From positions 22,376 to 86,375 of the forward strand of contig VBFY01000055.1 of NCBI GenBank assembly GCA_005889405.1: a stretch of 64,000 bases of DNA. The letters are read 5' to 3'. The notes under the pieces are model-generated. The model was not told the origin of the DNA and searched no databases. It saw only the letters and a program-made list of their open reading frames with translations. This stretch comes from Chloroflexota bacterium (GTDB lineage Bacteria; Chloroflexota; Limnocylindria; P2-11E). Shown here in pieces: positions 24,367 to 34,352 of the stretch. Every line of letters begins with the position of its first letter. The first letter of the stretch is position 1. The position numbers were made by a program, and so were the translations under genes.

Positions 24367-25758
24367 TCAATCTTCCCAAAAATTCGCGACGTGCCCGCGG
24401 CGTGCGAGCTCACCGCGCAGCGCCAGCATCGCGGTGTACGTCGCGAGCACGACGACCTCGCCGCCCGGCGCCGCTCCTCCGAGCGCCCGGTCGATGGCGC
24501 TCCCCCACTGGTCAACGACCTCGATCCTGTCGCGCGCGACCCCGGCATACTTCAGGCGGTTCGCGAGGTCACGCGAGCGGATCCCGGTCACGACCGCGTG
24601 CTCGACCGTGGGCGCGAGCGTTTCGAAGTCGGCGTCCCAGATCCACGAGACGTCGCGGCCGTCGGCATCGCGATCGTTCAGGGCGGCGAGCAGGCGCGAG
24701 CGCCGGCCCGATTCGAGTAGGGCACCGATCGCGGCGTTGAAGCCGGCAGGATTCTTCACGAGGATCAGGCGCAGCTCGCGTCCGTCGACGGCGACCTGCT
24801 CCAGGCGGCCGAACGCCGGCCGGAAGTTGGCGATCGCCAGTGCCGCGGTCGGCAGCGCGATGTCCAGCGCGCGCGCCACCGCGAGCGCGGCCAGCGCGTT
24901 GTAGGCGTTGTACAGGCCGGCGATCGGCACCCGCACCGGGTCGAAGGCGCTCGCGACCGCGGTCCGCAGCTGGATCTCGCTCGACAGTGGTGTGAGCACG
25001 ACGCGTGTCGCAGACACATCGCGCTCGGGCCGCGTCAGCCCGCACGACGGGCACGACCAGTCGCCCTCATGCGCAAGAACGACCCGCTGATAGCGCAGCG
25101 GCTGACGGCAACGCGGACAGCGCGTGGCATCGCTGATCGCCTGCGGCACGAGCCCGCCGACATCTGGATCGTCGAGACCGAAGTAGAGGACCGGGCCGGA
25201 GTGTCGCTGACCGAGCCACGCCACGATCGGATCGTCCGCGTTCAGCACGAGAATGACGCGCGGATCGAGCTTCGCGACCGCGTCGCCGATACGGCGCGCG
25301 AGCTGATCGATCTCGAAGTAGCGATCGAGCTGGTCGCGGAACAGGTTCGTGACCAGCACGACGCGCGGGCTGATCCGCCCGAGCACGCGCGGCAACGACG
25401 CCTCGTCGACTTCGAACATCCCGATGTCACCCCGAAGCACACCGCGCCAGTCGTTCTCGGTGAGGAGCGCGCCGGCGATGCCTCGCTCCAAGTTGGAGCC
25501 CGAGCGGTTGTGTATCGGACCCCAGCCTGTCGCGCGCACGATGTCGGACAGCATCCGCGCCGTTGTCGTCTTTCCATTCGTGCCGGAGACGAACACCACT
25601 CCGTGCGCGAGCTCGCTCGCGACCGCACCGATGAAGTCCGGATCGATGGTGAGCGCGACCAGCCCAGGCAGCGCGGTGCCGCCGCGACCGGTGAGTTGAA
25701 GTCCGAGGCGCGTCAGTTTTCCTGCGGTGTTCGCGAGAAGGGCGAGGGGGTCGGGCAT
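24367..25758 (-). CDS. murT: Lipid II isoglutaminyl synthase, MurT ligase subunit
   Basis: Mur-ligase-fold ATPase that activates lipid II glutamate. 463 residues. ATP loop VSGTNGKTTTARML (about residues 56-69); MurT-specific Cys4 ribbon (CPRCRQPL and CPSCG) about residues 209-235, absent from other Mur ligases; the C-terminal DUF1727-like domain follows. Forms an operon with gatD. Presence of this pair suggests an amidated, Gram-positive-like peptidoglycan. Confidence 0.95.
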   Translation of the reverse strand: MPDPLALLANTAGKLTRLGLQLTGRGGTALPGLVALTIDPDFIGAVASELAHGVVFVSGTNGKTTTARMLSDIVRATGWGPIHNRSGSNLERGIAGALLTENDWRGVLRGDIGMFEVDEASLPRVLGRISPRVVLVTNLFRDQLDRYFEIDQLARRIGDAVAKLDPRVILVLNADDPIVAWLGQRHSGPVLYFGLDDPDVGGLVPQAISDATRCPRCRQPLRYQRVVLAHEGDWSCPSCGLTRPERDVSATRVVLTPLSSEIQLRTAVASAFDPVRVPIAGLYNAYNALAALAVARALDIALPTAALAIANFRPAFGRLEQVAVDGRELRLILVKNPAGFNAAIGALLESGRRSRLLAALNDRDADGRDVSWIWDADFETLAPTVEHAVVTGIRSRDLANRLKYAGVARDRIEVVDQWGSAIDRALGGAAPGGEVVVLATYTAMLALRGELARRGHVANFWED

Positions 25759-25797
25759 CGTGGTAAGCCTATGGGCCGGCAGGCGAGCGCGACGCGA

Positions 25798-26412
25798 CTA
25801 CGCGGGCGCTTGGACCTCACGTAGAAGGATCTCGATCTCGTCGACCGCTCGGCCGAGACGCATGACGAGCGACTTCGCGCCCTCGCCGTTCGCGCTCTCG
25901 CGGAGCTCTCCCATCGTCTCGAGCCGCGCGAGCTCCGCAACGGCCTTCCGCAGCCGCGCTACCGACAGCGATGTCGGTAGGTTGCGGCGGAGCAGAACGA
26001 TCCGCTCTTCGAGACGCTCGAGCCTGCGGCGAAGCTCGCCTTCGAGGTCTTCGGGTGCGAGGTCGTCGAGGCGCTTCGCGTCTGCCTGCAGTGAGCTCAG
26101 GTCGCGCTGGACCAGCTGCGATGCCTTCTCGAGGGAATAACCTTTGGCGAGGGCTTGGCGAATGCGGATGACCTTCTCCATCGCATAGACGTCGTAGTCG
26201 TGCTCGCCGTCGGCCGACGGCTTGACCAAGCCCTTCTTGGTCCAGTAGATGAGCTGCCGCGGCGTCACGTTGCAGACGCGGGCGGCTTCGGCGGCGGACA
26301 GCCGTAGACGCGAGAGGACTTCGCCGTCATTGGCGATGAGCACTCGCGCGAGGACGTCTCGGATCTCTGTGTCTGCCACGGAACGCAGATTCTTCGGCTC
26401 GCGGTCGGCCAT
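25798..26412 (-). CDS. MerR-type HTH regulator with C-terminal coiled coil
   Basis: 204 residues from ATG 26412 (a GTG at 26448 would add 12). Winged-helix segment LSAAEAARVCNVTPRQLIYWTKKGLVKPS followed by YDVYAMEKVIRIRQALAKGYSLEKASQLV is MerR-like. The remainder is a charged helical region with heptads (ELRRRLERLEERIVLLRR), suitable for dimerisation. No ligand cysteines are present. Target not evident; it lies 39 nt upstream of murT and could control it. Confidence 0.75.
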   Translation of the reverse strand: MADREPKNLRSVADTEIRDVLARVLIANDGEVLSRLRLSAAEAARVCNVTPRQLIYWTKKGLVKPSADGEHDYDVYAMEKVIRIRQALAKGYSLEKASQLVQRDLSSLQADAKRLDDLAPEDLEGELRRRLERLEERIVLLRRNLPTSLSVARLRKAVAELARLETMGELRESANGEGAKSLVMRLGRAVDEIEILLREVQAPA

Positions 26413-26458
26413 GTCAAGAACCGCGACAGATGGTACGCAGCGCCCCACGGGCGGCGGT

Positions 26459-26719
26459 TCAGACCTTCGCGCGGGGTGGTGCCTTGAGCGCCTGGCGGTA
26501 GGCGACCTTCACGGTCGCATGAAAACGGCTCAGCTTGCCGCGTTCCCAGTTGGCCCAAAGACGCGCGACCTCGACGCCCAGCGGCGTCTTCACATCGCTG
26601 GCCTTCACCGCCGCAGCAACGGCATCTTCCCAGCCGCGCGATGACGAACCTGTCGCCTCACTCAGTCGGATAACGCCGGCAGTTGTCTTAGCTCGTAGTG
26701 CGGGCACCGCGTCCTTCAA
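26459..26719 (-). CDS. Dodecin-like small flavin-binding protein
   Basis: 86 residues. The part from residue 14, VIRLSEATGSSSRGWEDAV, through LWANWERGKLSRFHATVKVAYRQAL, follows the dodecin pattern: a beta strand, a short helix beginning at SRGWEDAV, then two strands with a Trp in the flavin-stacking region. Dodecins are dodecameric flavin storage proteins. The N-terminal ~12 residues overlap the preceding YtxH-like gene by 32 nt; GTG 26707 is an alternative start. Confidence 0.75.
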   Translation of the reverse strand: MKDAVPALRAKTTAGVIRLSEATGSSSRGWEDAVAAAVKASDVKTPLGVEVARLWANWERGKLSRFHATVKVAYRQALKAPPRAKV

Positions 26720-26945
26720 CGGGACGGCTGCGTTTTGGCATTGCGCTCTCGGGATGTCCGTTCGTCGCTGCCTGCGACGGCTCGATCGGCGGCAACGCGG
26801 CGATCTCGAGCAGCTGGTTGATCATCGCGGCGAACCGCTCGTTCAGCATGCGGCGCGTCTCGGCTCCGGGGCGCGGCGCGATGAGCATGCCGACCACGAC
26901 ACCGACGACGAACGCGCGAAGAGCGGCGTTGATGACTCCGAACAC
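26688..26945 (-). CDS. YtxH-domain small membrane protein
   Basis: 85 residues. N-terminal membrane segment FVVGVVVGMLIAPRPGAETRRML matches the YtxH pattern (Gly-rich helix followed by AP-G-ETR). The C-terminus is polar and basic. Lies between the NtrC-type gene and the dodecin gene on the same strand with short spacers, so probably co-transcribed. YtxH proteins are usually stress-linked; function here unknown. Confidence 0.7.
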   Translation of the reverse strand: MFGVINAALRAFVVGVVVGMLIAPRPGAETRRMLNERFAAMINQLLEIAALPPIEPSQAATNGHPESAMPKRSRPVEGRGARTTS

Positions 26946-26958
26946 GGTGACCTCCTCG

Positions 26959-28350
<1,392 letters not shown>

Positions 28351-28488
28351 GGTTGTACGGTTCCTTCCCAGCGGGAGCCGGATTTAGGCTCTGAGACCAC
28401 GCTCCCTGGTATGAGCCGTCAGTTTGTGTCCCGCGAAGCGTACATGTCAAATCGCCGCCTGCTTAGGTGGGCGTTCGGGAACCGCCCG

Positions 28489-30210
28489 TTAGGGCACGTC
28501 GCGTATGGCTGGCACGAAGGAGGCCGCCACCGCTGTAGCGACTGTGGCCAGACCGGCGACCGCGATGAGGATATTCACGCCGATGGCGTCGCCAAGCACG
28601 CCGCTGATCAGCACCAGGGGTAGCCAGCTCAGGTTCGTGAGGGCGATGCGCGCACCGAAGACGCGGGCGCGCACATTCGAGGGCGTCGCTTCCTGCAGGA
28701 TCGTGACTGTCGGCACGAAGAAGAGCACGTTCGACGCACCGAGCAGTGCGAACAGGGCCAGTGCGATCGTGAAGCTGGGCGCGACAGCGATGAGTCCCGC
28801 GACGGTGCCCCAGATCGCGAAGCCAGCGATGAGCAGATGTCCCTTCCGGAACCCAACGATGTAGCGCGGGAAGATGGCGCTGCCCAGGACCGCACCGAAC
28901 GCGATCGCGGCCTCTGCGCCGCCGAACAGGACGGCTCCCTCTGTCACGTCACCCCCGGCAAAGCGCCGCACGATGAGGACCGGCGTGAGCCCGTTCACCA
29001 CCGGGAGCGCCAACTGGGCCATGAGCGAGAAGACGGTGTTCGCCCATATGGCGCCCGTATCGCGTATGAAGCGGAGTCCTTCCATGCCGTCACGGACGAC
29101 TCGACGCAAGGTCAGCGCTCGGCTCGTCTCGGTGATGACCACGCGCGACAGCAGCAGCGCCGACAGCGCGAACGTCAGCGCGTCGGCATAGAACGCCCCG
29201 GTGCCGAACGTCGCGACGAGGACGCCTGCGGCAAGCGCCCCACCGATCTCCACTGCGCGATCGGATCCGTACACGAGGGAGTTCGCGGCGGGTAGCCGAT
29301 CGGGCGTCAGGAGCGCCGGCACGATCGCGACGCGTGCGGGGTTGAAGATCGCGCCACAGATTCCAGCGAGGAACACGAGAAAGAACACCACTGCGAGCGG
29401 GGCACCGGCCTCGATCAACACCGGCACCGCGGCGATGAAGGCGACGCGCAGCACGTCGCACCAAAGCATTGCTCGCCGCGCGCCGAGCGCATCAGCGATC
29501 GCGCCACCAAACAGGGAGAACAGCGCGTTCGGGATCGTCGCGATCACCACCGCGAGGGCCGTCCAGAGCGCGGAGCCGGTCGCGCGGTACGTGACGAACG
29601 TGAGCGCGATGAGGGTGATCGGGTCTCCGAAGCGACTGATGACCTGGGCAATCCAGAACAGCGCGAAGTTCGTCGACCGCAGCTCGTGACGGCCGGCGAC
29701 CTCCTCGGGCGACGCCTGGAGCCACAGGAACGGAATGAGGAAGCCACCGAAGGCGATCAGGAAGTCGCCGACGCTGTATACGCTGTGGAGGAAGCCGACA
29801 GGCACGAACGCGACGGGGATGATGTCGGCGAGGAATGGGAAGATCGTGTCCGGCCCGAGTGCGACATACAAGCCGTTGTTGGGTGGCAACGCGTTGATCT
29901 CGGTCGCGACCACGACGTCGTACGGCATGCCGTTGTTCAGAAGCACGACGAGGACGTTCGAGAACGTGCCGACGGAAATGAGCGCCGCACCCGGCAGCCG
30001 CCAGTTACGCGCCGCAACGACGGCGATGCAGATGAGCCCGATGAAGTACACCGCGAGCGGCGAGGTCGGGACGAGTTCCCCGAACAAGCGCAGACCAGCG
30101 CCGATGACGAGCAATGGCCAGAGCAGCAACGTGAAGGTATTGAGGCGACGCCACTCCCCGCCGAATGCGATGCCGGCCGCGATCCCTGCTACTACACCAC
30201 TAACTAGCAT
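28489..30210 (-). CDS. DUF5317 domain fused to an MFS transporter
   Basis: 573 residues. ATG at 30208-30210, overlapping the HD-GYP stop by 11 nt. Residues 1-~180 match the DUF5317 pattern: several helices and an outside loop VLLNNGMPYDVVVA with Asn-Gly-Gly/Met-Pro-like core, then a polar segment. From ~195 (STNFALFWIAQVISRFGDPITLIAL) a 12-helix MFS_3/EntS-like transporter follows, with the cytoplasmic GAIADALGARRAMLW loop. DUF5317 normally occurs alone. The exported substrate is unknown. Confidence 0.75.
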   Translation of the reverse strand: MLVSGVVAGIAAGIAFGGEWRRLNTFTLLLWPLLVIGAGLRLFGELVPTSPLAVYFIGLICIAVVAARNWRLPGAALISVGTFSNVLVVLLNNGMPYDVVVATEINALPPNNGLYVALGPDTIFPFLADIIPVAFVPVGFLHSVYSVGDFLIAFGGFLIPFLWLQASPEEVAGRHELRSTNFALFWIAQVISRFGDPITLIALTFVTYRATGSALWTALAVVIATIPNALFSLFGGAIADALGARRAMLWCDVLRVAFIAAVPVLIEAGAPLAVVFFLVFLAGICGAIFNPARVAIVPALLTPDRLPAANSLVYGSDRAVEIGGALAAGVLVATFGTGAFYADALTFALSALLLSRVVITETSRALTLRRVVRDGMEGLRFIRDTGAIWANTVFSLMAQLALPVVNGLTPVLIVRRFAGGDVTEGAVLFGGAEAAIAFGAVLGSAIFPRYIVGFRKGHLLIAGFAIWGTVAGLIAVAPSFTIALALFALLGASNVLFFVPTVTILQEATPSNVRARVFGARIALTNLSWLPLVLISGVLGDAIGVNILIAVAGLATVATAVAASFVPAIRDVP

Positions 30211-31567
30211 GGGCGTCGCGCACGAGCGGCTCGCGCGCGAGCCGCCGTCGGAGCTCCGCCAGCGTCTCGTAATTGATGGGCGGCAGGTCGTTGGCCTCGA
30301 ACGAGTCGGGACCGCGCCGCTGGATGCAGGTCTGCAACGCACGGACGCAGACCGGGTCGAACTGGGTCCCTTTGTAGCGATTCAGCTGCTCCATCGCGCG
30401 GTCATGGCCGGGCGCTTTGCGATAAATGCGGTCGGACGTCATCGCCTCGTACGTGTCGGCCACGATGAGGATCCGCGAGCCGATCGGGATGTCCTCGCCC
30501 TTCAAGCCTTGCGGATACCCAGAGCCGTCGAAGTTCTCGTGATGCGCTAGGACGATCGGCACCAGCGGACGGAGGGCCGCCGATGGCTCGAGGATTGAAG
30601 CCCCGTAGATCGGATGGCGTCGCATGAGCTCCTGCTCATCAGGGTCAAGACGAGCTGGTTTCATCAGGATCCGGTCTTCGATGCCGATCTTGCCGATGTC
30701 ATGGAGGAGGCCGGCGAGCTCGATCTGCTCGATCTCCCGCTCGGCGATCCCGAGCTCCCGCGCGATCGCACCCGCGATGCGCGACACGCGGTCAGCGTGG
30801 CCTCGGGTGAACCCGTCCTTCGCGTCGATCGCCTGCGACAGTGCCTGCACGGTTCCATAGAAAAGATCCCGCGTCTCGGTGTACCGGCTGAACGAGTAGC
30901 GCGCGAGCAGGAGCGGGACCATGAATAGCACCGCCGCCCACTGACCGACCTTGTCGGCGACTTCCGACATCAGCCAGCCCAATGGGACTTGCGACACCAG
31001 ACCGATGGCGATGTTGCTCACGGACAAGGCCCACACGCGTGACAGCGGTGTTCCCGTGTTGAGACTGTTTGCCAAGATGGAGAGCCCGTTGTTGACGACT
31101 GCGAACGCGCCACCCGCGGCGACAATTTGGGCGAGTACACCAAGTGGGTCTCCATGCTTGACGGCCGATTGCGTCATCGCAAGCACAGCCCATCCAGCGA
31201 ATGCCGATAGCACCCAGTCGGCCCGATTGAAAAGCGTGCCGTACCACTTCGGATCGCCACGGAGATCACGTGGCTCGAACGTTCCGATTAGAGCGACCCA
31301 ACACACGCCAAACGGATTCGGCAATCCAGGATCGAAGAGTGCTGCTAGAACCGGAGCGGTGGTGATGGTGGCGTGGACACCACCCGGAAGTCGAACGGGT
31401 AAAGCCGCTGCCACTAGAGTCACGACAATCCAAAAGAAGACGCGACCGAGATCGAGCTCATCGGGCGGTGGCGCGGAGACACGCACGAGGATCACTCCTG
31501 CGAGCGCTACGACCGGAAAGAAGAGCAGCCGTAGCGAAGCTGGAACAGGTGCAAGCCAGGAGGTCAC
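30200..31567 (-). CDS. Membrane HD-GYP cyclic-di-GMP phosphodiesterase
   Basis: Seven or so N-terminal helices form a MASE-like sensor, then a cytosolic HD-GYP domain. Catalytic segments: HADRVSRIAGAIAREL, LLHDIGKIGIEDRIL, HHENFDGSGYPQGLKGEDIP, ILIVADTYEAMTSDRIYR. All metal ligands are present, so active c-di-GMP hydrolysis is expected. The first in-frame TTG (31630) lies in the T-tract of a terminator; I use GTG 31565-31567, giving 455 residues. The gene is preceded by a leader peptide and that terminator. Confidence 0.85.
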   Translation of the reverse strand: MTSWLAPVPASLRLLFFPVVALAGVILVRVSAPPPDELDLGRVFFWIVVTLVAAALPVRLPGGVHATITTAPVLAALFDPGLPNPFGVCWVALIGTFEPRDLRGDPKWYGTLFNRADWVLSAFAGWAVLAMTQSAVKHGDPLGVLAQIVAAGGAFAVVNNGLSILANSLNTGTPLSRVWALSVSNIAIGLVSQVPLGWLMSEVADKVGQWAAVLFMVPLLLARYSFSRYTETRDLFYGTVQALSQAIDAKDGFTRGHADRVSRIAGAIARELGIAEREIEQIELAGLLHDIGKIGIEDRILMKPARLDPDEQELMRRHPIYGASILEPSAALRPLVPIVLAHHENFDGSGYPQGLKGEDIPIGSRILIVADTYEAMTSDRIYRKAPGHDRAMEQLNRYKGTQFDPVCVRALQTCIQRRGPDSFEANDLPPINYETLAELRRRLAREPLVRDAHAS

Positions 31568-31621
31568 GTGCGGGAGGATATGCGAGGCGCTCTGGCAGGC
31601 CGCATCGAAGGGGATACATAC

Positions 31622-31652
31622 GAAAAACAAAAGAAGGGCCCTCAGGCCCTTC
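31622..31652 (-). terminator. Intrinsic terminator in the HD-GYP leader
   Basis: On the minus strand an 8-bp GC-rich hairpin (arms 31633-31640 and 31645-31652, loop of 4) followed by TTTTGTTTTT. It sits between the leader peptide and the HD-GYP start, and 55 nt before the latter. It faces the HD-GYP direction, so read-through is needed for expression from the upstream promoter. Confidence 0.85.
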
Positions 31653-31693
31653 CCTTGCGCGCTTTTACACGCCTCTAGAGGACGGAGATGACC

Positions 31694-31771
31694 TTAGAGT
31701 CCGTTCGTGCCTGCCCCGCCGGCCAACACGAGCGCGGCCAGCATGGCCAGGGTTGCGAGAATCCGCTGCAT
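31694..31771 (-). CDS. 25-residue hydrophobic leader peptide
   Basis: ATG preceded by a strong GGGAGG site (about 6 nt spacing). The peptide begins MQRILATLAMLAALVLAGG and ends in a short polar tail. It looks like a signal or membrane peptide. It is too short to be called by size and resembles no family I know. Stop TAA is about 40 nt before the terminator hairpin. Its translation could govern formation of the hairpin. Confidence 0.55.
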   Translation of the reverse strand: MQRILATLAMLAALVLAGGAGTNGL

Positions 31772-31870
31772 TTGAGCCTCCCTTCGCCCGGGTTTCACTT
31801 CTCTTCATCGGGCGGCTTGGTCGGTGACTTAAGGGCCTACCTAGGTCCGATACCCGTCAGAGACGGGAAC
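31772..31870 (-). promoter_or_regulatory. Structured 5' leader of the peptide/HD-GYP unit
   Basis: Minus-strand leader with a perfect hairpin (CCCGTC-TCT-GACGGG at 31854-31868), a second stem (CGCCCG...CGGGCG), and an 8-nt segment AGGCCCTT at 31831-31838 that is perfectly complementary to the 5' arm of the downstream terminator. This would allow an anti-terminator pairing. It does not match a known c-di-GMP riboswitch consensus that I can recall. Confidence 0.45.
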
Positions 31871-31994
31871 AACTATCCGTAATCTGGCCGAAATCTGACT
31901 TTTTGCGCCACTAGCCTTTGACGGTTAAGCCAGCCTACGCGGGTTAGAGTCCTGACCGCACCGCGCTGACTGGACGCTTCGGGGAGGGCACAGG

Positions 31995-33674
31995 ATGTCG
32001 ACCACTGGCCAGGCGCTGCCCGCCGAGCCTGATCTCTGGGCTCCGGTCGGATTCGAGCACCTGCCGGGCGAGCTTGTGTCCGCATTCCGCAGTGGCGACT
32101 GGCCAAAGGTCCGCCTCCGGCTCCAGACCGTCATGGACGCCATGATCACCGACGGTCCGTACGGTCGCGAGCTGTTCCAGCTCGTACTTCAGCTGCCGAT
32201 CGGACTCGATCCGGTCTTCGAGCGTTATCGCGCGTCAGCAATGGTCGATCACGGTGAATGGGATGCGCTCCGCAACTCTCTCGCAGCGCGGCCGCTCGAG
32301 CCCACTGAGGTTCTCGGGGTGCGCGACATCATCACCGCGCCCGCCGATCGCTGGAACTTCCCCGCGGCTACAGAGCTCCATCAGCGAGTGCTCTTCGAGT
32401 CGTACGAGTACCAAGCCCGTCGCTCGATGGGCGCGTATCGACATTGGGCGCAACGGATCTCGAACTACTACCCGGATTTGCTCTGGAAGCGCGACGACAT
32501 ACCAATTGGTAGGCATCTGCGCTTTCGCCGCTTGCACGACACGCTTTGCCTTGCGATCGGCGAGGCGCACGCGGGTCGGCTCGAGGTCGCGCATGCGCTC
32601 GCACGCGAGTCGCAAAGGCTTGGCGACGAAGGCGAACCGATGCGCGTCCTCGCGCGTGACCTCGCGGAGCTCGTTCGGCTCGGCATGGGCGAGAAGCACG
32701 ACTTCGAGCTCGCGATGCCCGAGCACGTGTGCCGCCCCACGGGACCGTCACCGCAGGGCGTGTGGGAGATCCTCCTGTATCTCATGCCGTTCCTCGCGCT
32801 GCGAGAGGATGAATCTCTCGGATGGGCGGCGCGCCTCGCGGAACGCATCGCGGTGCGGCTGGCGGCGCCACGCGCCGAGCTGCAGGCAGCGTCGTGGCGA
32901 GTGGCAAGCGAGGTTCGTGCGGGACGACGCGGTCGGGACACCGAGCTCGCGGGTCTCGTCGCGAAGTCACGGCGCGCGACACCCGGTCTCCGAGGGCTTC
33001 CGGTTTTCCTCTCCGGCTACGCCGAACGAAGCTATGACGCGTTCCGGGAAGCCGAGCATCTCGCGCGGCGCGCCGGCAATGTGTGGCTGCAGGTGAGCTC
33101 GCTCGTCTGGATGTTGGCGATCGAGCCGCAGGCAGGGGTCGCCCGCCGTCTCCATCAGCTGCTAGATATCACCGCGTGGCGGCGGCCGATCCTCGCCCCG
33201 CCCGAGGTCGCGGCCGACGCCGCGCTGGCGATGACCGTGACCGGCGAGCGTGGCCGATCGATCCTCGAGCTCGCGCTCACGGCGGGCAGGCCCGCAGTCA
33301 CGACGGAAGTGGTCATGCGCCACCTGGACGATCCGAACGCTACGAGTGCCGCGCGCACCGCGGCCGTCGATGTGCTGGGCCTCGTGGGCACGATGCAGGC
33401 GCGAGACATGCTCGGGCGGCTTGCGAAACGCAACGACGACATCGGACGCTCGGCTGCGAAGCTGTCCTCGCGCACCGGAGCGAACATCTCACTCAGCGAA
33501 CGCGAGGTCGAGGTGCTCTCGCTCGCGGCAGATGGCCTGACGAACCGCCAGATCGCCGAGCGGCTCTACCTGAGCCCACACACGGTGGCGCGTCATCTCG
33601 CGAACGCGCGCGCGAAGCTCGGTGCCTCGAACCGTGCCGAGGCTGCGGTGCAGCTAGAACGGACGCGCCAGTAG
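31995..33674 (+). CDS. LuxR-type HTH regulator with long helical N-terminal region
   Basis: 559 residues. C-terminal LuxR HTH: LSEREVEVLSLAADGLTNRQIAERL, YLSPHTVARHLANARAKLGASNRAEAAVQL. Residues 1-440 are mostly helical with Ala/Leu/Arg and resemble TPR/HEAT-like repeats (for example VMRHLDDPNATSAARTAAVDVLG). No ATP-binding loop is seen, so it is not a MalT-type STAND ATPase. ATG with GGGGAGGG upstream. Divergent from the leader-peptide/HD-GYP unit; it may regulate that region. Confidence 0.75.
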   Translation: MSTTGQALPAEPDLWAPVGFEHLPGELVSAFRSGDWPKVRLRLQTVMDAMITDGPYGRELFQLVLQLPIGLDPVFERYRASAMVDHGEWDALRNSLAARPLEPTEVLGVRDIITAPADRWNFPAATELHQRVLFESYEYQARRSMGAYRHWAQRISNYYPDLLWKRDDIPIGRHLRFRRLHDTLCLAIGEAHAGRLEVAHALARESQRLGDEGEPMRVLARDLAELVRLGMGEKHDFELAMPEHVCRPTGPSPQGVWEILLYLMPFLALREDESLGWAARLAERIAVRLAAPRAELQAASWRVASEVRAGRRGRDTELAGLVAKSRRATPGLRGLPVFLSGYAERSYDAFREAEHLARRAGNVWLQVSSLVWMLAIEPQAGVARRLHQLLDITAWRRPILAPPEVAADAALAMTVTGERGRSILELALTAGRPAVTTEVVMRHLDDPNATSAARTAAVDVLGLVGTMQARDMLGRLAKRNDDIGRSAAKLSSRTGANISLSEREVEVLSLAADGLTNRQIAERLYLSPHTVARHLANARAKLGASNRAEAAVQLERTRQ

Positions 33675-33676
33675 CG

Positions 33677-33799
33677 CTACAGGTCTTTGCGAATCCGCCG
33701 GATGTTTTTGCCGACCATAGAGCCGCGGCAGAGCACGGGCCGAATGACTTCGATCATCCGCGCTCGGCAGACCTTCGCAAGAGTTACCAGAACGTCCAT
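33677..33799 (-). CDS. Hypothetical 40-residue basic protein
   Basis: ATG start preceded by AAGGAG at 8-9 nt. Residues include two Cys and a basic C-terminus (GKNIRRIRKDL). No homologue recognised. It ends 2 nt from the convergent LuxR gene stop. The good ribosome site is the only evidence of coding. The ~190 nt between its start and darA (33800-33993) contain no other clear gene; a short inverted repeat (GGCCG/CGGCC) lies near 33825-33840. Confidence 0.45.
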   Translation of the reverse strand: MDVLVTLAKVCRARMIEVIRPVLCRGSMVGKNIRRIRKDL

Positions 33800-33993
33800 C
33801 TGCACGACTCCTTACCGTTGGCCGGCGTTTGTCGGCCGAGGTTTTCATCGCGCAGGCGGTCGTGTCATCCCCGCAACTGACCAATTCGGGGTCACGAGCA
33901 TCGCCCGGCGGAGGCGCCTCGATGCATGGTCATGCCTAAGTGATGGTCCCTTCTGACCATGGCCAGGCCCGGGCCAGCTAAAAGAGGTCGGCG

Positions 33994-34323
33994 CTAGAGG
34001 CGCTCGTAACGGGCCACATCGAGAACGAACACGGTGGCCCCGCCGAACGTGACCTCCACTGGGTAAGGCATGTAGAACTCGCCCGGCTCCATGATCGGCG
34101 GCATCGGGCTGATGTGCTGGGTCCTCGCGTGGCAGGTCTCCCGGATCGTCGCGATCACGTCTTCGACCTGCGCTTCCTCGACACCGACGATGATCGAGGC
34201 GTTGCTCGTCTTGAGGAAGCCTCCCTGCGAGTGCAGGCGCGTGACGCGGTACTCCTTGTCGGTCAGTGCGTCGACGAGCGCACCGGCGTCTTCGGGGTGG
34301 ACGATCGCGACGACGAGCTTCAT
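33994..34323 (-). CDS. darA: Cyclic-di-AMP receptor DarA/PstA-like, P-II fold
   Basis: 109 residues. MKLVVAIVHPEDAGALVDALTDKEYRVTRLHSQGGFLKTSNASIIVGV matches DarA's ligand-binding face (Arg-Leu-X-Ser-X-Gly-Gly-Phe-Leu-X-X-Gly/Ser-Asn). In Firmicutes darA follows tmk, as here (tmk stop 29 nt upstream). Suggests c-di-AMP signalling, although no DAC or GdpP gene is visible. The ATG at 34321-34323 is chosen over an earlier in-frame extension that overlaps tmk. Confidence 0.9.
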   Translation of the reverse strand: MKLVVAIVHPEDAGALVDALTDKEYRVTRLHSQGGFLKTSNASIIVGVEEAQVEDVIATIRETCHARTQHISPMPPIMEPGEFYMPYPVEVTFGGATVFVLDVARYERL

Positions 34324-34352
34324 CCCGGCGGGACTATACCCTCGCGCTCCAG

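Noticed and set aside
31772..31870. Known c-di-GMP-I riboswitch in the HD-GYP leader
   Set aside because: The conserved GCACAGGGCAAACC and GGTAG elements are not found; only the general idea of ligand control is kept as speculation.
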